Source: Blastobasis lacticolella (lineage: Eukaryota; Arthropoda; Insecta; Lepidoptera; Blastobasidae). Taken from it: a DNA stretch of 64,000 nucleotides. The DNA is taken from contig LR990043.1 of assembly GCA_905147135.1 (NCBI GenBank), positions 4,437,057 through 4,501,056 on the forward strand, in the 5' to 3' direction. This document shows positions 43,723 to 55,208 of this stretch, in pieces. Made by a program: the position numbers and the translations under genes. The stretch's first letter is position 1. Each line of letters opens with the position of its first letter. The notes beneath the pieces are model-generated. The model did no database searches. It was given only the letters and a program-made list of their open reading frames with translations, and had not been told where the DNA came from.

Positions 43723-44390
43723 AATAAATTATGACCCTCAACGCTGCAAGTATTACAATTTCTCACTCAATCAAGCATACTTTTTTGCATATATTATTAT
43801 TTCCAAATTCCCAAAAACACCTTTTACCCTTTTCGAGTGGGTAAATAACCAAGACCGTGTCCGAAGAGCCAAAGCAGAAGGATCCCCTCATCCCTCCGCC
43901 GACCTAACAGTGTCCCAAAATACCCGCAGGCTATCACTGGATGGGTTTACAAAAAAGGGAAATGGACAGATTATTTTCAGATAACAAACCCTTGGTATCA
44001 GATAATATGGGCATTTCACTCTGTATTTACTGGAAAATAAAACGTTCTGCCACATAATATTGCCTGTATTACAGGTTCCCTAGTTACACAGGTTCCTAGT
44101 TTAAGAGGCAGGGCTATATTGACAATAATTGTAAAACAACGAAGTGTGACTCGAAATATTGTAACCTTTTGCATCAATAAACTTATTTTTATTTTTTAAT
44201 ATTTATTATACCTATCCTGTATAAGTAACTTAGCTAAAAGCCTTCACACCTTTCACGTAATTGTTATAAATTATAGACTTTTATCTAATTTAACTGACCA
44301 GGCATTAACTTTAATTTATTTTGTATACACCTACATCTAATGATACACGTGCACACGAATAAACATAGGTAGGGTAGTAGGAGGTAGACA
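43723..44390. other. no supported feature
   Basis: Nothing recognised. Confidence 0.5.
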
Positions 44391-44733
44391 GTTTAAGAGA
44401 GGTAGGGCATAGCGGGGTATCCCGTTCGAATTGGAGCCGCCCGACTGGGGAACCTCTACCTTACAGAATACCGCAGCTAAACAATACTCTTTTAAATAGT
44501 ATTGTGTTTCTGCCGGTGAGTAAGGTTTCCAGTGCTCTATGGGGTGGGAATTTGGGGAACCGTGGCTTTGGCAGTGGAGGGACATTTGCCTTTTTGCTGC
44601 CAGAGTAACGTGTTATAGAGGTGTGCAACGCATTGGCGATACTCTCGGTGTTGCTAATGTCTATAGGCAGTGGTGACCACTTTCCATCTGGTGGTCCGCT
44701 TGCCTGTTTGCCTACCGATGACATAAAAAAAAT
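44391..44733 (+). mobile_element. family F retroposon, full-length copy
   Basis: Runs from GTTTAAGAGAGGTAGGGCAT through GTTCGAATTGGAGCCGCCC and AGTAACGTGTTATAGAGG to GATGACATAAAAAAAA. Opposite strand to the copy at 19285. The poly(A) end identifies it as a retroposon. Confidence 0.75.
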
Positions 44734-46362
44734 CACGAAAACGAAGCTATAGACTGTGAGGGCGCCGTAGGTTGTCCTTTGTCATCGAGTACAAAAAATT
44801 TCGCTTCGTAGCGATAGTAGAGGTTAGGAGACTCATAAAACGTTGGTGTGCCCGTGCACAAACTGACATAAACCATTTTTAGTGACCTAAACTTCGAATC
44901 TTGTATGGGTTCTAGAAGTAAGATAAACCGTCGAACCGTTCGCTTTTCAGCCACATTTTTTGTGCGTTCTTTACAATTCAGTTTCTCAAGTTATTCACGG
45001 TAATTAACATTTTAAACTCACCGACCAATTTCAATTTATCAAGTGAATTAATTCGAACGGAATTTCGAGTTCATTGGTCATCGCTCAGACCCAAAAAGGC
45101 TTTGCGTTTCACGGTCCCTGTCCCTATCGCTGTCAGGCGTTTTCTTAGAACTACTTCCCAACAGATGTTGAGATACAAATCACGTCAATACGCGCGATTT
45201 TAGGATAAAATCTTTAGATGAAACCCCGTGTTTTGATCTAAGATAAAAATATTATACAGAACGAACCGCGTACCTATAATATAACCCCATTATTCAACTT
45301 GCTACGGTCCTGGCAAACCGCATAAAAATACACTTTCGTCGGGTTTATTACCACGTTTAGTATTGTTTGTGAATAACCACGAAAGTCCGCATCAAAATAT
45401 TATGATATAGTATGCGGCTGGGTTTTAAGGAGGTGATCCCGATACCATTATTTTTTTAATTTCAAATGATCGTTTGAGTATCCAAAGGTTTGGACATTCA
45501 AGACAACAAAAAACATGGCGGCCGGTTCGTAGACCACAATTTGTGCTTGTAATTTGGTGGTACCTCTTTTGTTGAATGTCCACAGCGGTGACGACTTTCC
45601 ATCAGGTGGCCCGCATGCCAGTTTGTCTATCAAGTAAGAAGTAAGAAGTTAACATCGACATCAACTACTAGTACTTAATTCTATTCATGAAACTATTTTA
45701 AATGACGATGTATGATTATTACTACGAATAAATGAATATGAATATATGAATAAGCTTGTTTGCCACCTTAGTTTTATAAAAAAAAACATACGAGTAAAGG
45801 ACATTTCTGGTCCAGTCATATATTTCTTTAACAACTTCAACGGAGGATAGAGAAGCATTATCCAGAACGCGTAGTCACGTAGTGTAACATCGCGCGCGTG
45901 CCAGTGTAAAATGACCTTTACTGAGAGTTTGAGTTTAATTAAAAATTAGGTATTGAGTTCTAAGAGGAAACCGATACTTTCTTCAGGAGCAGTGCTGGTC
46001 GGATAACATGGCCCTTTGCTGAACCCTTTGGCCGTTTGTCGCTTGGAAGGAACTTTTGAGGCTTTACTTACAGTTTCCACCAAAAGAAGGTCAGGAGGGT
46101 GGCGGCAATTGACGTCACTTCGTCCCAAAGGAACCTACTGAGTTCATTAGACGACAGGCGTATAGAAAGCTTATTATAGTATAGGTAGATATACTGTACC
46201 AATTTGTTGAAACTCCTGGCTCAAAATGGGTTTAACGTACCTGAAACAAAAATATACTACTATTAGAGGACTGGTACATAATAGATACGTAACAAATACC
46301 TAACGTACCTATACCTATGCTATTAATATTAACTTAACAAGCCTACTATGATTTGATATAAT
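44734..46362. other. no supported gene
   Basis: Minus frames at 44733-44954 and 45946-46128 have no domain. A family F-type tail scrap (GACTTTCCATCAGGTGGCCC) lies at 45590-45632. Confidence 0.45.
45585..45632 (+). mobile_element. F/LINE-type tail scrap
   Basis: CAGCGGTGACGACTTTCC and ATCAGGTGGCCCGCATGC, then GTTTGTCTATCAAG. Confidence 0.45.
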
Positions 46363-46440
46363 ATGGGCAACAGTTACAGCTTACCATCAGGTGGACTGCC
46401 TGCTCGTTTGTCACTGCGTAGCATAAAAAGCTACATGCTG
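46363..46440 (-). mobile_element. family P fragment
   Basis: GGCAACAGTTACAGCTTACC, ATCAGGTGGACTGCCTGCTC, GTTTGTCACTG: the reversed start of family P. Confidence 0.5.
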
Positions 46441-46508
46441 AAAACGCAAGCATTTTCTAATATGAGAGCCCGCCTAATTTTTATATTTTTATATTTCAGT
46501 ATTTGTTG

Positions 46509-46590
46509 TTCATCATCATCATCATATCATCCAGAAGACGCCCACTGCTGGGCATAGGCCTCCCCCAGAGATCTCCACAAAGGCCGAAAA
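46509..46590 (-). mobile_element. RTE-type LINE, 3' tail only
   Basis: CATCATCATCATATCATCC then GACGCCCACTGCTGGGC and AGGCCTCCCCCAGAGATC: the last ~80 bp of the RTE element, reversed. Confidence 0.75.
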
Positions 46591-46771
46591 TTTAATGTCT
46601 AGGCCTTACTGTTCAAAAGATTCAAGTATATAATGACAGGCAGATTGTCAGACAGTGTATGCTTAGTGATAGAGATCCTTTTTAATCCTTCGGATCGGAA
46701 CACAAAAAACTTAATAGAGTTATTCCTGTAAGTTACTATAAGAAAATCTTAAACACTGGGAAAGTCCATAC

Positions 46772-47330
46772 TCTTTTGCCGGCTACTATATAGTTTGGCT
46801 TCACCCTATGAACCTTTGACCTTGAAATAATCATAATGTAGGCGTTAATGTCCTGCTTGTGCTCTCATGCACGAGACCCCGGGGTCCGCCTTGACCATGA
46901 TCCAAGATTTAACATACAGTAATACACAATACAGTAGAGCGACTGCAATCTGACAACCGTGACTCTGCTACCAGGGGAACCTGACTGGACTGGATCATGG
47001 TTACACATTCAGTCGCCCGAATGTGCAGGTTTCATAACGATGTTTTCCCTCACCGTAAGAGCATCGGTTAGTGTTCAACAAATGTCTCTACATAACTCTG
47101 AAAAGAGTCATTGGTACATGGCGTCAGTAGGATTCCAACCCGGTACCTCTCGTTTGCGAGTCGGATACTCAACCGCTGGGCCACCGACGCTCTTTCATAA
47201 CAAAGTAATTATACCTATTTTAATAAATAATTGTTGAGTATGACTAAAAAGTTCCTTTTTAACAGGGTCCTGTTATTAACTTTTGCCGGCTACTACATAC
47301 TTTGACTTCACCCTGTTGACTTGTGACCTT
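46772..47330. repeat. 55-bp direct repeats flanking a SINE
   Basis: 46772-46823 and 47279-47330 share CTTTTGCCGGCTACTA, then TTTG.CTTCACCCT and TGACCTT. They bracket the family C SINE at 46833-47193 but are far too long and diverged to be its target duplication. Confidence 0.6.
46833..47193 (-). mobile_element. family C tRNA-derived SINE, full length
   Basis: Reversed tail TAGGCGTTAATGTCCTGC at the left and tRNA-like head at the right (minus: TGGCCCAGCGGTTGAG, GGGTTGGAATCC with one B-box change). The 92-codon frame across it is a SINE reading. Confidence 0.8.
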
Positions 47331-47744
47331 AACGAAACATTGAAGGCAAACACCTATAAAACTACCTATAATTACTAACCCAGCAGGTTAATAAAGCCAA
47401 ACTTTCGCAATATGAAAAACCTATTTTACGAACCCCCAACACTCGCCTCGCTTTGGTCCAAACACGCCAAGAAAACTCCCCTCCGAATGGGTTGCGAGTT
47501 GAAAAATAATTGCGTTTAATTTGAAAACTTGCCCTTAATGCATCGAGAGTTAGAAATGATATAGAACTGGACGTGCTGAAAATAATTATTTTACACATAG
47601 GTACATTTTGTTTTATTTATTGCGTTTGAGTAACAGACACACACGAGTCATTAATCTAATAGATACTATAGGTAGGCACCTAGATACACATTCACAAAAT
47701 ATTTTATGGGACTATGAGGTGGCGTTTAAATGAAATATATCATC
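47331..47744. other. no supported feature
   Basis: Minus frame 47362-47598 has no domain. Confidence 0.5.
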
Positions 47745-48022
47745 ATAATTACAGCTCATAACAGTCCATTGCAGGACTTACGGCCTCTCTCACGAAAAAG
47801 GAGCATATTGCCATAATCTCTACGCTTGACGCATAAAATCTCTACGGTTGGAGATCGCAGCGCAGTGTTGTAAATATAACAATGGAAAACGCTGCTGCTG
47901 ATTTTCCAGCCTACGGAGATTCAAGCTAGATCTTTTGCCTCGAAAACATTAGTCGCCTTGTACGACACCAACGAGGTTAAAGGGTTTGTGTTATTCTACT
48001 CTGCCAGACACGCCGCGGCCAC
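47745..48022 (-). mobile_element. family A short retroposon, copy 6 (diverged)
   Basis: TATCATCATAATTACAGCTC tail side, GGAAAACGCTGCTGCTGATT centre, TCTGCCAGACACGCCGCGGC head side. Contains a small internal repeat around TCTCTACG (47817-47844). Confidence 0.7.
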
Positions 48023-48702
48023 CTTCATACGTAATGAATCGCATTCTAGGTACCCGTAGTTATATACTTAAATAAAAATACGTGTGGCACTCGGGGACTG
48101 CCACGGTAAAGCTATTGCATAGCATTTTTTATCAACTTATGCAATTATAATTATTTATTTATTTTATTTATGCAGTATTTTTTTTCTTTGATATTAATTC
48201 GAGCTAATTAGTGCCGAAGTCTGCCGAACTGAAACGACGTTACACAATGCACGGCTTTCAACGCCGCACCGCTGTGCCGGTCGGAGTGGGGGGTGTTAGG
48301 TTTTTTACGTTACGGAATTTCTTGATTCGGTCGCCGCGCTTAAAGCCCGCGATAAAAGCTACGCAATAGCTTAAAAAGTAAAACGTTTTGCGTTTTTACT
48401 TTATAACCTTGCAACAAACAAACAATTCAGCTGGTATCTCTAAAAGTGCTTATTGGCTTCATTAAAGTTTACACCGGCGATGGTATGTCGTGACCCAGAG
48501 ATATAAAGTGGGTGCAATACATTATTACGACGGAACTTACATAAATAAGGGCGCAAACTATACACAAGTTTTATAGCGATAAATAACAGTGTAAAGGAAT
48601 GAAACTTACTGCCATGAAATGCCTGTTTGTTTCAACTTCTGATGTTAGTTACAATTTGGTATTCGTAGCCGTATTACTAGTTTTAGACGTTCCGTATTGG
48701 CT
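48023..48702. other. no supported feature
   Basis: Nothing recognised. Confidence 0.5.
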
Positions 48703-48900
48703 GGAGCCGACCAACCGTCAGTTGCAGTTGATACTAATCCTTACGCAGTATAAAATAAAGTAGCGTTTAGGTGGGGGGGTCATGACCGGACGTCCGCCCA
48801 AGGTCATCTTGCCCGAGCATCCGAATTAAATCAAAACCGACTTTATTTTATACCTCGTAAGGATTAGTACCGACTGCAACTGACGGTTGGTCTGGCTTCA
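48703..48900. mobile_element. MITE with ~60-bp terminal inverted repeats
   Basis: Left arm contains ACCAACCGTCAGTTGCAG, ACTAATCCTTACG, TATAAAATAAAGT; the right arm is its complement with few changes. The ~55-bp centre is GC-rich with a G run. Target duplication not clear; superfamily unknown. Confidence 0.7.
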
Positions 48901-49087
48901 GAGCAGCAGAAGCGTGGAGGTTGAAAACAATTGACGCGAGAAAGACATTTCATTTTAGATTCTGTTTTTTTTGTTTTTATTTTTTTTTTCTTATTTATGT
49001 TATTATTTTTTGTGTTATAAGTTTGTCTGAGCTAAATGCTAATTAAATACCTTTTTATTTTGTTTTATTTTCATTTTATTTGTGTTT

Positions 49088-49180
49088 CTATCAGTAGCAA
49101 CGGATATATGGATTTCGACGCGGTTATTTTATAATTGAAAGCTATGTTAGAATAGGTTTATTAGTTTAGAAGATATGTTA
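49088..49180 (+). mobile_element. family N fragment
   Basis: AACGGATATATGGATTTCGA, CGCGGTTATTTTATAATTG, AAGCTATGTTAGAATAGG. Confidence 0.4.
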
Positions 49181-49202
49181 ATTTTAAACTGAATATGACA
49201 AC

Positions 49203-49446
49203 AGCCTTGTGGTGCCCGGCAGAGTAGAATAGCACCAACCCCATACACTCGCGGGCTACTAATGTTTTCCAAGCAAAAAATTTAGAGCTTCCGTAGGCTG
49301 TAAAATGGGCAGCTGCTGTTTGCATTGCATACAGGCGGGTTGGAGATCGCAGTGTTACGCCTACCAAGCGTGGAGACTATGGCAATAACCTCTCATTTTG
49401 TTGGAGAAGAACTAAGTCCTGCAGTGGGCTGTTACGGGCTGTGATA
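49203..49446 (+). mobile_element. family A short retroposon, copy 7
   Basis: Head TTGTGGTGCCCGGCAGAG, 3' block AAGTCCTGCAGTGGGCTG, end TACGGGCTGTGAT. The inner part is rearranged: GGCGGGTTGGAGATCGCAG appears on the opposite strand (49333-49352), a small internal inversion. Confidence 0.7.
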
Positions 49447-49533
49447 TTGAATTGAGTATACGATAGAAATTATCTTCTTTGGCTTGTTGATTTCACGAGA
49501 GCCCGTGTGGTGTCGTGGTTAACATTTAAATGA

Positions 49534-49718
49534 CTGTTGTCATCATCATAGCCCATAACAGTCCAATGCAGGACTTAGGGCCTCTCCCACGAAAGGGGAG
49601 GTTATTGCCATAATCTCCACGCTTTGCCCAACTGGGTTGGAGATCGCAGTGTTTAAATATAACAATAGAAAATGCTGCTGCCCTTTTTCCAGACTACGGA
49701 AGCTCTTGATCTTTTGTC
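49534..49718 (-). mobile_element. family A short retroposon, copy 8 (5'-truncated)
   Basis: Reversed tail GTCATCATCATAGCCC, then TCCAATGCAGGACTTAGG through CCAGACTACGGAAGCTC; the head is missing. Only ~90 bp from copy 7 and in the opposite orientation. Confidence 0.7.
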
Positions 49719-50180
49719 CTTATACTCAAATACCCTAGCTGAATTAGCCCAGGTGAATTAAGTCTACTACGGGTTCCGACTCGCCTCAGCCCGACAATAG
49801 AAACACAATCCGCTGAAATACTAACAATGAAATCAACACTGGATTCTCTATAGGATCCCGTTACAAGTCGGGAGATTATTACTGCGAACTGGCAACACTG
49901 AATACAGTCTGCATTGCATTGCGCGCTCTGCAATAATTTCCCCTGCGATATTAAATACGTCGCCCGTAATGAGTTGTGTTACAAGCTGCAGTGTAATTTA
50001 ATTGCGACTAGTGCTGGCAACATTGGTCGCAGAAACTGGAGATTCGTTTCTCGCGATTCTGCTTTGCATAACTCGATAATTGGACGTTTTTGATAAATGC
50101 AAAAATATCATCAAGATCATTATGTTGATTTTTATACATAGGCATAGGAATATAGATGTAATACTACAAATCGAGCTTTG
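49719..50180. other. no supported feature
   Basis: Minus frame 49694-49933 has no domain. Confidence 0.5.
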
Positions 50181-50640
50181 GTTATTTAGTCGTTAAGGTG
50201 TCCGAGTCGTAAGTGAGGGGTACCGGATTCGAACTCAAGAGCCGCCATGTACCAAAGACTCTTTTCTGAGTTAAGTAAATTAATGGAACACTAACCGATG
50301 CTCTATATATATTTTATATCTATATATATTGCGACATTTGGCTTTTTGACTATTTTATTTGTGTTTGTTCTATAATTCATTTTATTATTTAGATAGTAGT
50401 TGATGTGAGTATTGCTTGCTTGACGGTGCAGTGTCGGCGGGATATAACAGGGCCCACTGAAAACCAGCGTTGTGGTTCGCGGCAAGCGGCCACAACATTA
50501 TGCTGAGGAGGGTCCATTTACGCTGGATGCCCACGAAAAGTGCCACTGGGAACCCTATAATTGTCTCCGTGTTTTATGTACTTTTTTTTTTGTGTTAAAT
50601 GTAAATAATCATGTCGTGGCGTCCTTTGTAATAAATATTT

Positions 50641-50683
<43 letters not shown>

Positions 50684-50850
50684 CTAACGGTGAGGAGAAA
50701 ACTTTGTAATGTGCACATGATCCATCCAATCTGGCCAGGTTCCCCTGGTAGCAGGGTCACGAAGGTCAATGGCAGTCGCTTCACTTTAATTATCTGATCT
50801 GCCAAATCTTGGATCATGGTCAAGATGCACAACCAGGACATTAATTATAT
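50181..50850 (+). mobile_element. family C SINE interrupted by family D
   Basis: The head part (50181-50305: TCGTTAAGGTGTCCGAGTCG, GGATTCGAACTC, GCCGCCATGTACCAAAGAC) and the body/tail part (50682-50850: AACGGTGAGGAGAAAAC ... AACCAGGACATTAAT) are contiguous in all other copies but are separated here by 376 bp. Confidence 0.8.
50306..50681 (+). mobile_element. family D retroposon with TTTC tail, inserted in SINE C
   Basis: Contains ACAGGGCCCACTG, GAGGGTCCATTTACGCTGG, GTCCTTTGTAATAAATATTT and ends in about ten TTTC units. CTCTA flanks it (50301-50305, 50682-50686), a short likely target duplication. The same element is at 63490-63785. Confidence 0.75.
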
Positions 50851-51474
50851 TGAAATTATACGGTGATTGAATGTAACAATAGATAGGTTGGCAAAGTTGC
50901 GGAAAACTGGCGACAAAAATAAACCAGCGTATAGCTTCAATTCTCTGCTTGAACTCGTACAATTAGGGCTTCTTAATTGTAATGGTCTTCACTTCACATA
51001 GAACCACCATTAAACTTCAAAAGTGGAGCTCTAGAGTAAAAGTTTAATGAGCCAGTTAAATGCTAAAACATATCCCTTTCCAGAAGTAATTTTGGTTTAG
51101 AAACCTGTAACTAGCTATAACGGGTAAACAACAAGTAATCAACGTACTCCGAATTTGGAGGTAGGCACATAATAGGGGTCCTGTTAGCGTAAGGGCCTAT
51201 TTCAGTGTCACCGACGGGGTTCTATGTGCCTTTTGCTAACATCGTACTGCTAATCTTTTCGTTATTGCTCGTATTATTCCCGCCATTAAGCTATTTTCAT
51301 AAGGGTTAGCAGAAATACGCTTTGATATTCTTAATTTAGAAGATAACAGATATTAATTCGGTTGACCATTCATGGAATATCAATAGCCTGTTTCTGTGCC
51401 AAAGCCGTGCTGTAGCGAGTAGAGTTGAGTTGTTTGCTGAGTAGAGTCTGTAATTTGATGGTTGTACCTATCAT
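50851..51474. other. no supported feature
   Basis: Nothing recognised. Confidence 0.5.
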
Positions 51475-52160
51475 CATCATCATCCGAGCGATCAATCCTG
51501 GCTTCTGTCAGGGTCCTTTGCCGGGTTTTATTCAGGGTTTCCTTATACCGGTACGTTTGGACACCCATTTTCCTAAAGGCTAGGTTTTGATGAAAACCTC
51601 GATTTCATCATAAACTTGCGACATGCAACCTGGGATTATCCTTGAGCTTGATAGGGATTTTAGCGTCGCAGGTGACTGCCGTGAGTCCCGCCGTTTGGCC
51701 CTAACAGCAGAGATATGGGACTTGACATAGGAATGGATATCTCTGAATTCGTGCAGTACAAGGTACTTGAATTTATCTGTTCCATTGACAGCTTCGTTCC
51801 CTATGTGGATGGTTTCAAGATCCATGTTGCAGCCAGGCATGTACTCTGTTTCGGTGACGTTTAGCTTTAAACCCCCGTTTTCTAGCACATTCTTCCACGT
51901 GTTTACTCTGGTCTGAAGATCCTGCCTACGCTCGCTAACCAGTGCGATGTCATAAGGGTATTTCATGAGCCATGGAGGCTCGAAATTTCGGCGGAGAGGG
52001 CAACCGGCACCATACAGAGCAGGAAAGACAGAACCCACGGTAATCGGAAAGGGATTAGTATAACCTTTTATGGTTTTTACAGCGGGTCCAATGCTGACGT
52101 ACACACAATTTCCAGATATAGACAACAACAACATTACCAAGTATATCAAAGACAAGAGAC
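51475..52160 (-). pseudogene. RTE-type LINE reverse-transcriptase relic
   Basis: The minus frame 52155-51580 (191 codons) contains FPITVG (usual FPVTVGVHQG), then PWLMKYPYDIALVSE where RTE enzymes have the catalytic (F/Y)ADD motif, then NGGLKLNVTETEYM, IHIGNEAVNGTDKFKYL. The catalytic AD is replaced by PY. A later deletion joins it to a GGATTGATCGCTCG plus GATGATGATGAT 3' tail at 51475. Upstream fingers domain missing; not functional. Confidence 0.75.
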
Positions 52161-52510
52161 CGACCCATAGAAACCAGGAATCTCATCACTACTGGTAATT
52201 GCGCGTAACGTTGCCCACAAAATGGTAATATGACAGTCGACGGGACAAAATTGAATACTCGCCCGTAATGTCTTTTGGGTATATAAATGGACACTGGCAC
52301 AATTACAATTAGCAATACAACCGGAGTTAAGTATTGGTCTATAGCAAATGCGTACCTAGAATATGTTTTGGAGTTATAGGATCTGTTTTATAGGAGTTCC
52401 CAAAAAGTGTCAATGTTCTACATACCAAGAAAGTTTAAAGGCATGCTTTTTTCTTCAATAGTGTCAATTATAACCCGGCTATGTTAAAATATATTCAGTC
52501 CAGCATATGG
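52161..52510. other. no supported gene
   Basis: Minus frame 52055-52315 overlaps the LINE relic edge and has no domain of its own. Confidence 0.45.
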
Positions 52511-52555
52511 TGGTCATCTTGACGATAATGTCCTGAACGTGTTCTCGCGCCGAGG
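52511..52555 (-). mobile_element. family C SINE, tail scrap
   Basis: TCATCTTGACGATAATGTCC and TGAACGTGTTCTCGCGCC is the reversed SINE 3' end. Confidence 0.5.
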
Positions 52556-52609
52556 GGGGTATTTTACTGGGTTTAAAGGTCATCTCAGTCCAGCATTTGA
52601 CTCGGCATT

Positions 52610-52930
52610 TAATGTCTGCAACAGTATGGCCCATGTAAGTGTCTCGAAGCTCACCGGCATAGCACTAACCATAGCCTATCTAAAGTGGAAATGGACGTGG
52701 CACATATTCCGTAGACCAGACGGAAGGTGGGGTAGGAGCCTACTGGAGTGGAGACCACGAACCGGGCGCAAAAATGTGGGAAGACAGTCGGCAAGATGGA
52801 CCAACGGTCTGTCTCGAGTGGGTGGGAAGGACTGGATGCGGAAAACCCAGAACTTTTCAGTGTGAAGAGGCATGGAGGAGACCTATACTCAGCATTGGGT
52901 AGATAAAGATTGAAGAAGAAGAGAAAAAGA
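52610..52930 (+). pseudogene. RTE-type LINE, C-terminal ORF relic
   Basis: The plus frame gives KWKWTWHIFRRPDGRWGR, LLEWRPRTGRKNVGR, ARWTNGLSRVGGKDWM: the KWxWAGHIxRRTDGRW ... LEWRPRTGRR ... RWTDDLxxxAGxxWM end of RTE ORFs, with GH and DD lost. A frameshift after 52862 leads to an ETYTQHWV block matching the usual EAYVQQWT end. No GAT tail. Confidence 0.75.
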
Positions 52931-53364
52931 TGTTGCATAAAATAGCCTTTCGCTTATAACACTATATTCCGTAAATAAATGATTGTAGGAAACGTAACAC
53001 CTTCAAGACAGCTACAATATCAATAAATGTTCAGCGTGCACTGTAAGTAATCTGTATTCAGCAACATACTGTTCCACGTCCCTTTCAAATATCGAATATC
53101 GGTTGAACCGTTTGGCGAATGATTTGTTCCTGTTATTCTGTGAGAAATACGAAGTTTGATTGATATTCACTGTTGGCTCAGTTGGTCTGTGAAGAGAAAA
53201 GGTATTCTCGTTATTAATAGTTACGACTTCGATTGCGTTAATCTCGATGAGAAATAGACAATGTCCTATTCCTATTGCGATCATGATCTAGATGTGTGAG
53301 CTATCTGTGGGCAAGATTTAACCCATACGTATGCTACCTATGTATGTTTTACATGATCGACAAA
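52931..53364. other. no supported feature
   Basis: Minus frame 53012-53284 has no domain. Confidence 0.5.
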
Positions 53365-53430
53365 AAAAAGTTTAAGCAGGGCAGCTGATAGTAAGTGATG
53401 ACCGCTGCCCATGGTCAAAAACAAACATTG
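53365..53430 (-). mobile_element. F/LINE-type tail scrap
   Basis: GCAGGGCAGCTGATAGTAAG and TGATGACCGCTGCCCATGG resemble the reversed F/LINE tail. Confidence 0.35.
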
Positions 53431-54539
53431 CTCATATTAAAATACTATTTTGAATCCAGGTTTACAGCCAAATAAACATAAGGCTACACAGTGTCTCTAC
53501 CACTACGATTCGTTTTTCATACAGCCCCTGCGTATCATTATATTTGTCCGATAGTTATGGTGTCGCGAAACTGAATCAAGAAATTGCCTGAATTTGTTGA
53601 TTGAACTCAGCAAATCACAGATAGGAAATCAAGCGGGGTCAGTCTCGGACATGTGAACCCTATGAGGTTAGACTTTGAACTCTAGACCTTCGAAAGATTG
53701 TCAGTCCAAATTGGTTACAGCTTTTAGGGACTGTTTGCCGAACCCTAATTACGGCTTACGTACATACATAACGACACGCATTTTTCGAGTAGGGGTAGGC
53801 AGAGACCATATTATATACCACCACTGAATATATCAATTGTTCACCAAATTATCTGCCACTATACAATCCGCTTTGGTGCTTTAGTGGCGCTGGTTGTAGG
53901 ACAGAGTATGGTATAACCTGTCATACAGCTGACGAGCAGGGATGCTTTGAAATTAATACTATAACACCTAAATTCTGTCACAGTACGGTACACATTACCA
54001 ATATTGCCAGCAGAAAAGAAAGAGGGACAAAATAAAATGCAAGACGGATGGAAAGACTTTAAGTATGAAGACATCCAAACAGAGGTCAATGAAACTACTT
54101 ACACTATCTTAGAATTTATGAGCAGCCAAGAGAAAGACAAACAGGGTTATCAAAAATCGTGTCAAAGAAAAGAAAACTCTAATACTCTCTAATAAGGTAC
54201 ACCATTGGGGGCAGAGACAGCTGTGTTTGGCCGGATAAAATTTAACGAATGAAAGTTTGGAATTGATCCAAAAGCACTGGAAACGCAAACTCATAACAAT
54301 GGATTATAGGTGACAAAATAAAGATCTATTTACTGCGCAAATAATGGTTTAGTAAGAGTACATATTTATTTCTTGAGAAACTAAAATTTAAAACATATCA
54401 AACCTTGGACTCTTATTTTTGAAACCCTCGCCTCGTGACGAACAGTTGTCAATTTCGGTTTTAGGCATGAAAAATTCAATATATATTTTAATGCATTGCG
54501 AAAGCGAGCGGTACAAACATTGTTTTATACCACTAAGAT
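53431..54539. other. no supported gene
   Basis: Frames on both strands at 53859-54294 overlap and show no domain. Confidence 0.5.
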
Positions 54540-54645
54540 GGCAAACAAGCCTGCGGCCTGCCTGATGGTAAGCAGTCAGCGCAGCCTATGGACGTTGGCA
54601 ATACCAGGGGCATCACCCACGCGTTGCCGACCCCGTAAAAACCTT
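54540..54645 (-). mobile_element. F/LINE-type 3' tail fragment
   Basis: CTGCGGCCTGCCTGATGGTA, AGCCTATGGACGTTGGCAA, CACGCGTTGCCGACCC: reversed tail words, longer than the other scraps. Confidence 0.5.
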
Positions 54646-55175
54646 TTGCATTGAGATACATAAAATTAAAACTTCTTAATTATAATGCTGAATGTAATAA
54701 CACTCTGCCAGATGCAGTGTCATTTGTCTTAGGCATCATCAAAGAATATAATAAGGAACATCTTGAAATCAAATACAATCCTATTGTTAAAAAGGAACTA
54801 ACAGCCTCGTTCAAAATTATCTGCTGTTGGACCAATTGGCAACGTCAATTCTCAAACCGACACGTGTAACTGCCAACATTTGGAAAATTCCCAAAAGAAT
54901 CTGTGGCTGTTACAAAATTGAATAAAGAACAAGGTGAACCATCACATTACACGTTTTATAAAAATAATTTCAACGAAATTAAAATCTAACAACTATTGTT
55001 TAAATTTTTAAAGTTATTCAAGTGAAATGGATTGAATTTGTAAAATTACATTCAATAAAATGTAAAAGCTTGCAACGATTATTCTGTGTTTATTAGTCAT
55101 ACGCGCAAAGATTAACAACACATAGTATAAAATTTAATTCGGAATACTTTGCGGAAAACGGCACGGTACACACGA
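54646..55175. other. no supported feature
   Basis: Open frame 54651-54869 has no domain. Confidence 0.5.
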
Positions 55176-55208
55176 GTTCACGCGATGGAAGTCGCGGGCA
55201 AAAGCTAG
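55176..55208 (+). mobile_element. Helitron-like 3' terminus
   Basis: CGCGA (55181-55185), loop TGGAAG, TCGCG (55192-55196), then GGCAAAAG and CTAG ending at 55208, followed by T. A stem-loop shortly before CTRR|T is the Helitron 3' signature. The 5' end is not found. Confidence 0.5.

Noticed and set aside
46772..47330. 55-bp flanking repeats as a SINE target duplication
   Set aside because: Far longer and more diverged than the 9-14 bp duplications seen at other family C copies.
51580..52155. 191-codon frame as an intact reverse transcriptase
   Set aside because: The catalytic (F/Y)ADD is replaced by YPYD, upstream domains are missing and a deletion joins it to the 3' tail.
51475..52930. 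The two RTE relics (minus then plus) as one twin-primed insertion
   Set aside because: The minus relic has its own 3' GAT tail at 51475, so they are better read as separate insertions.
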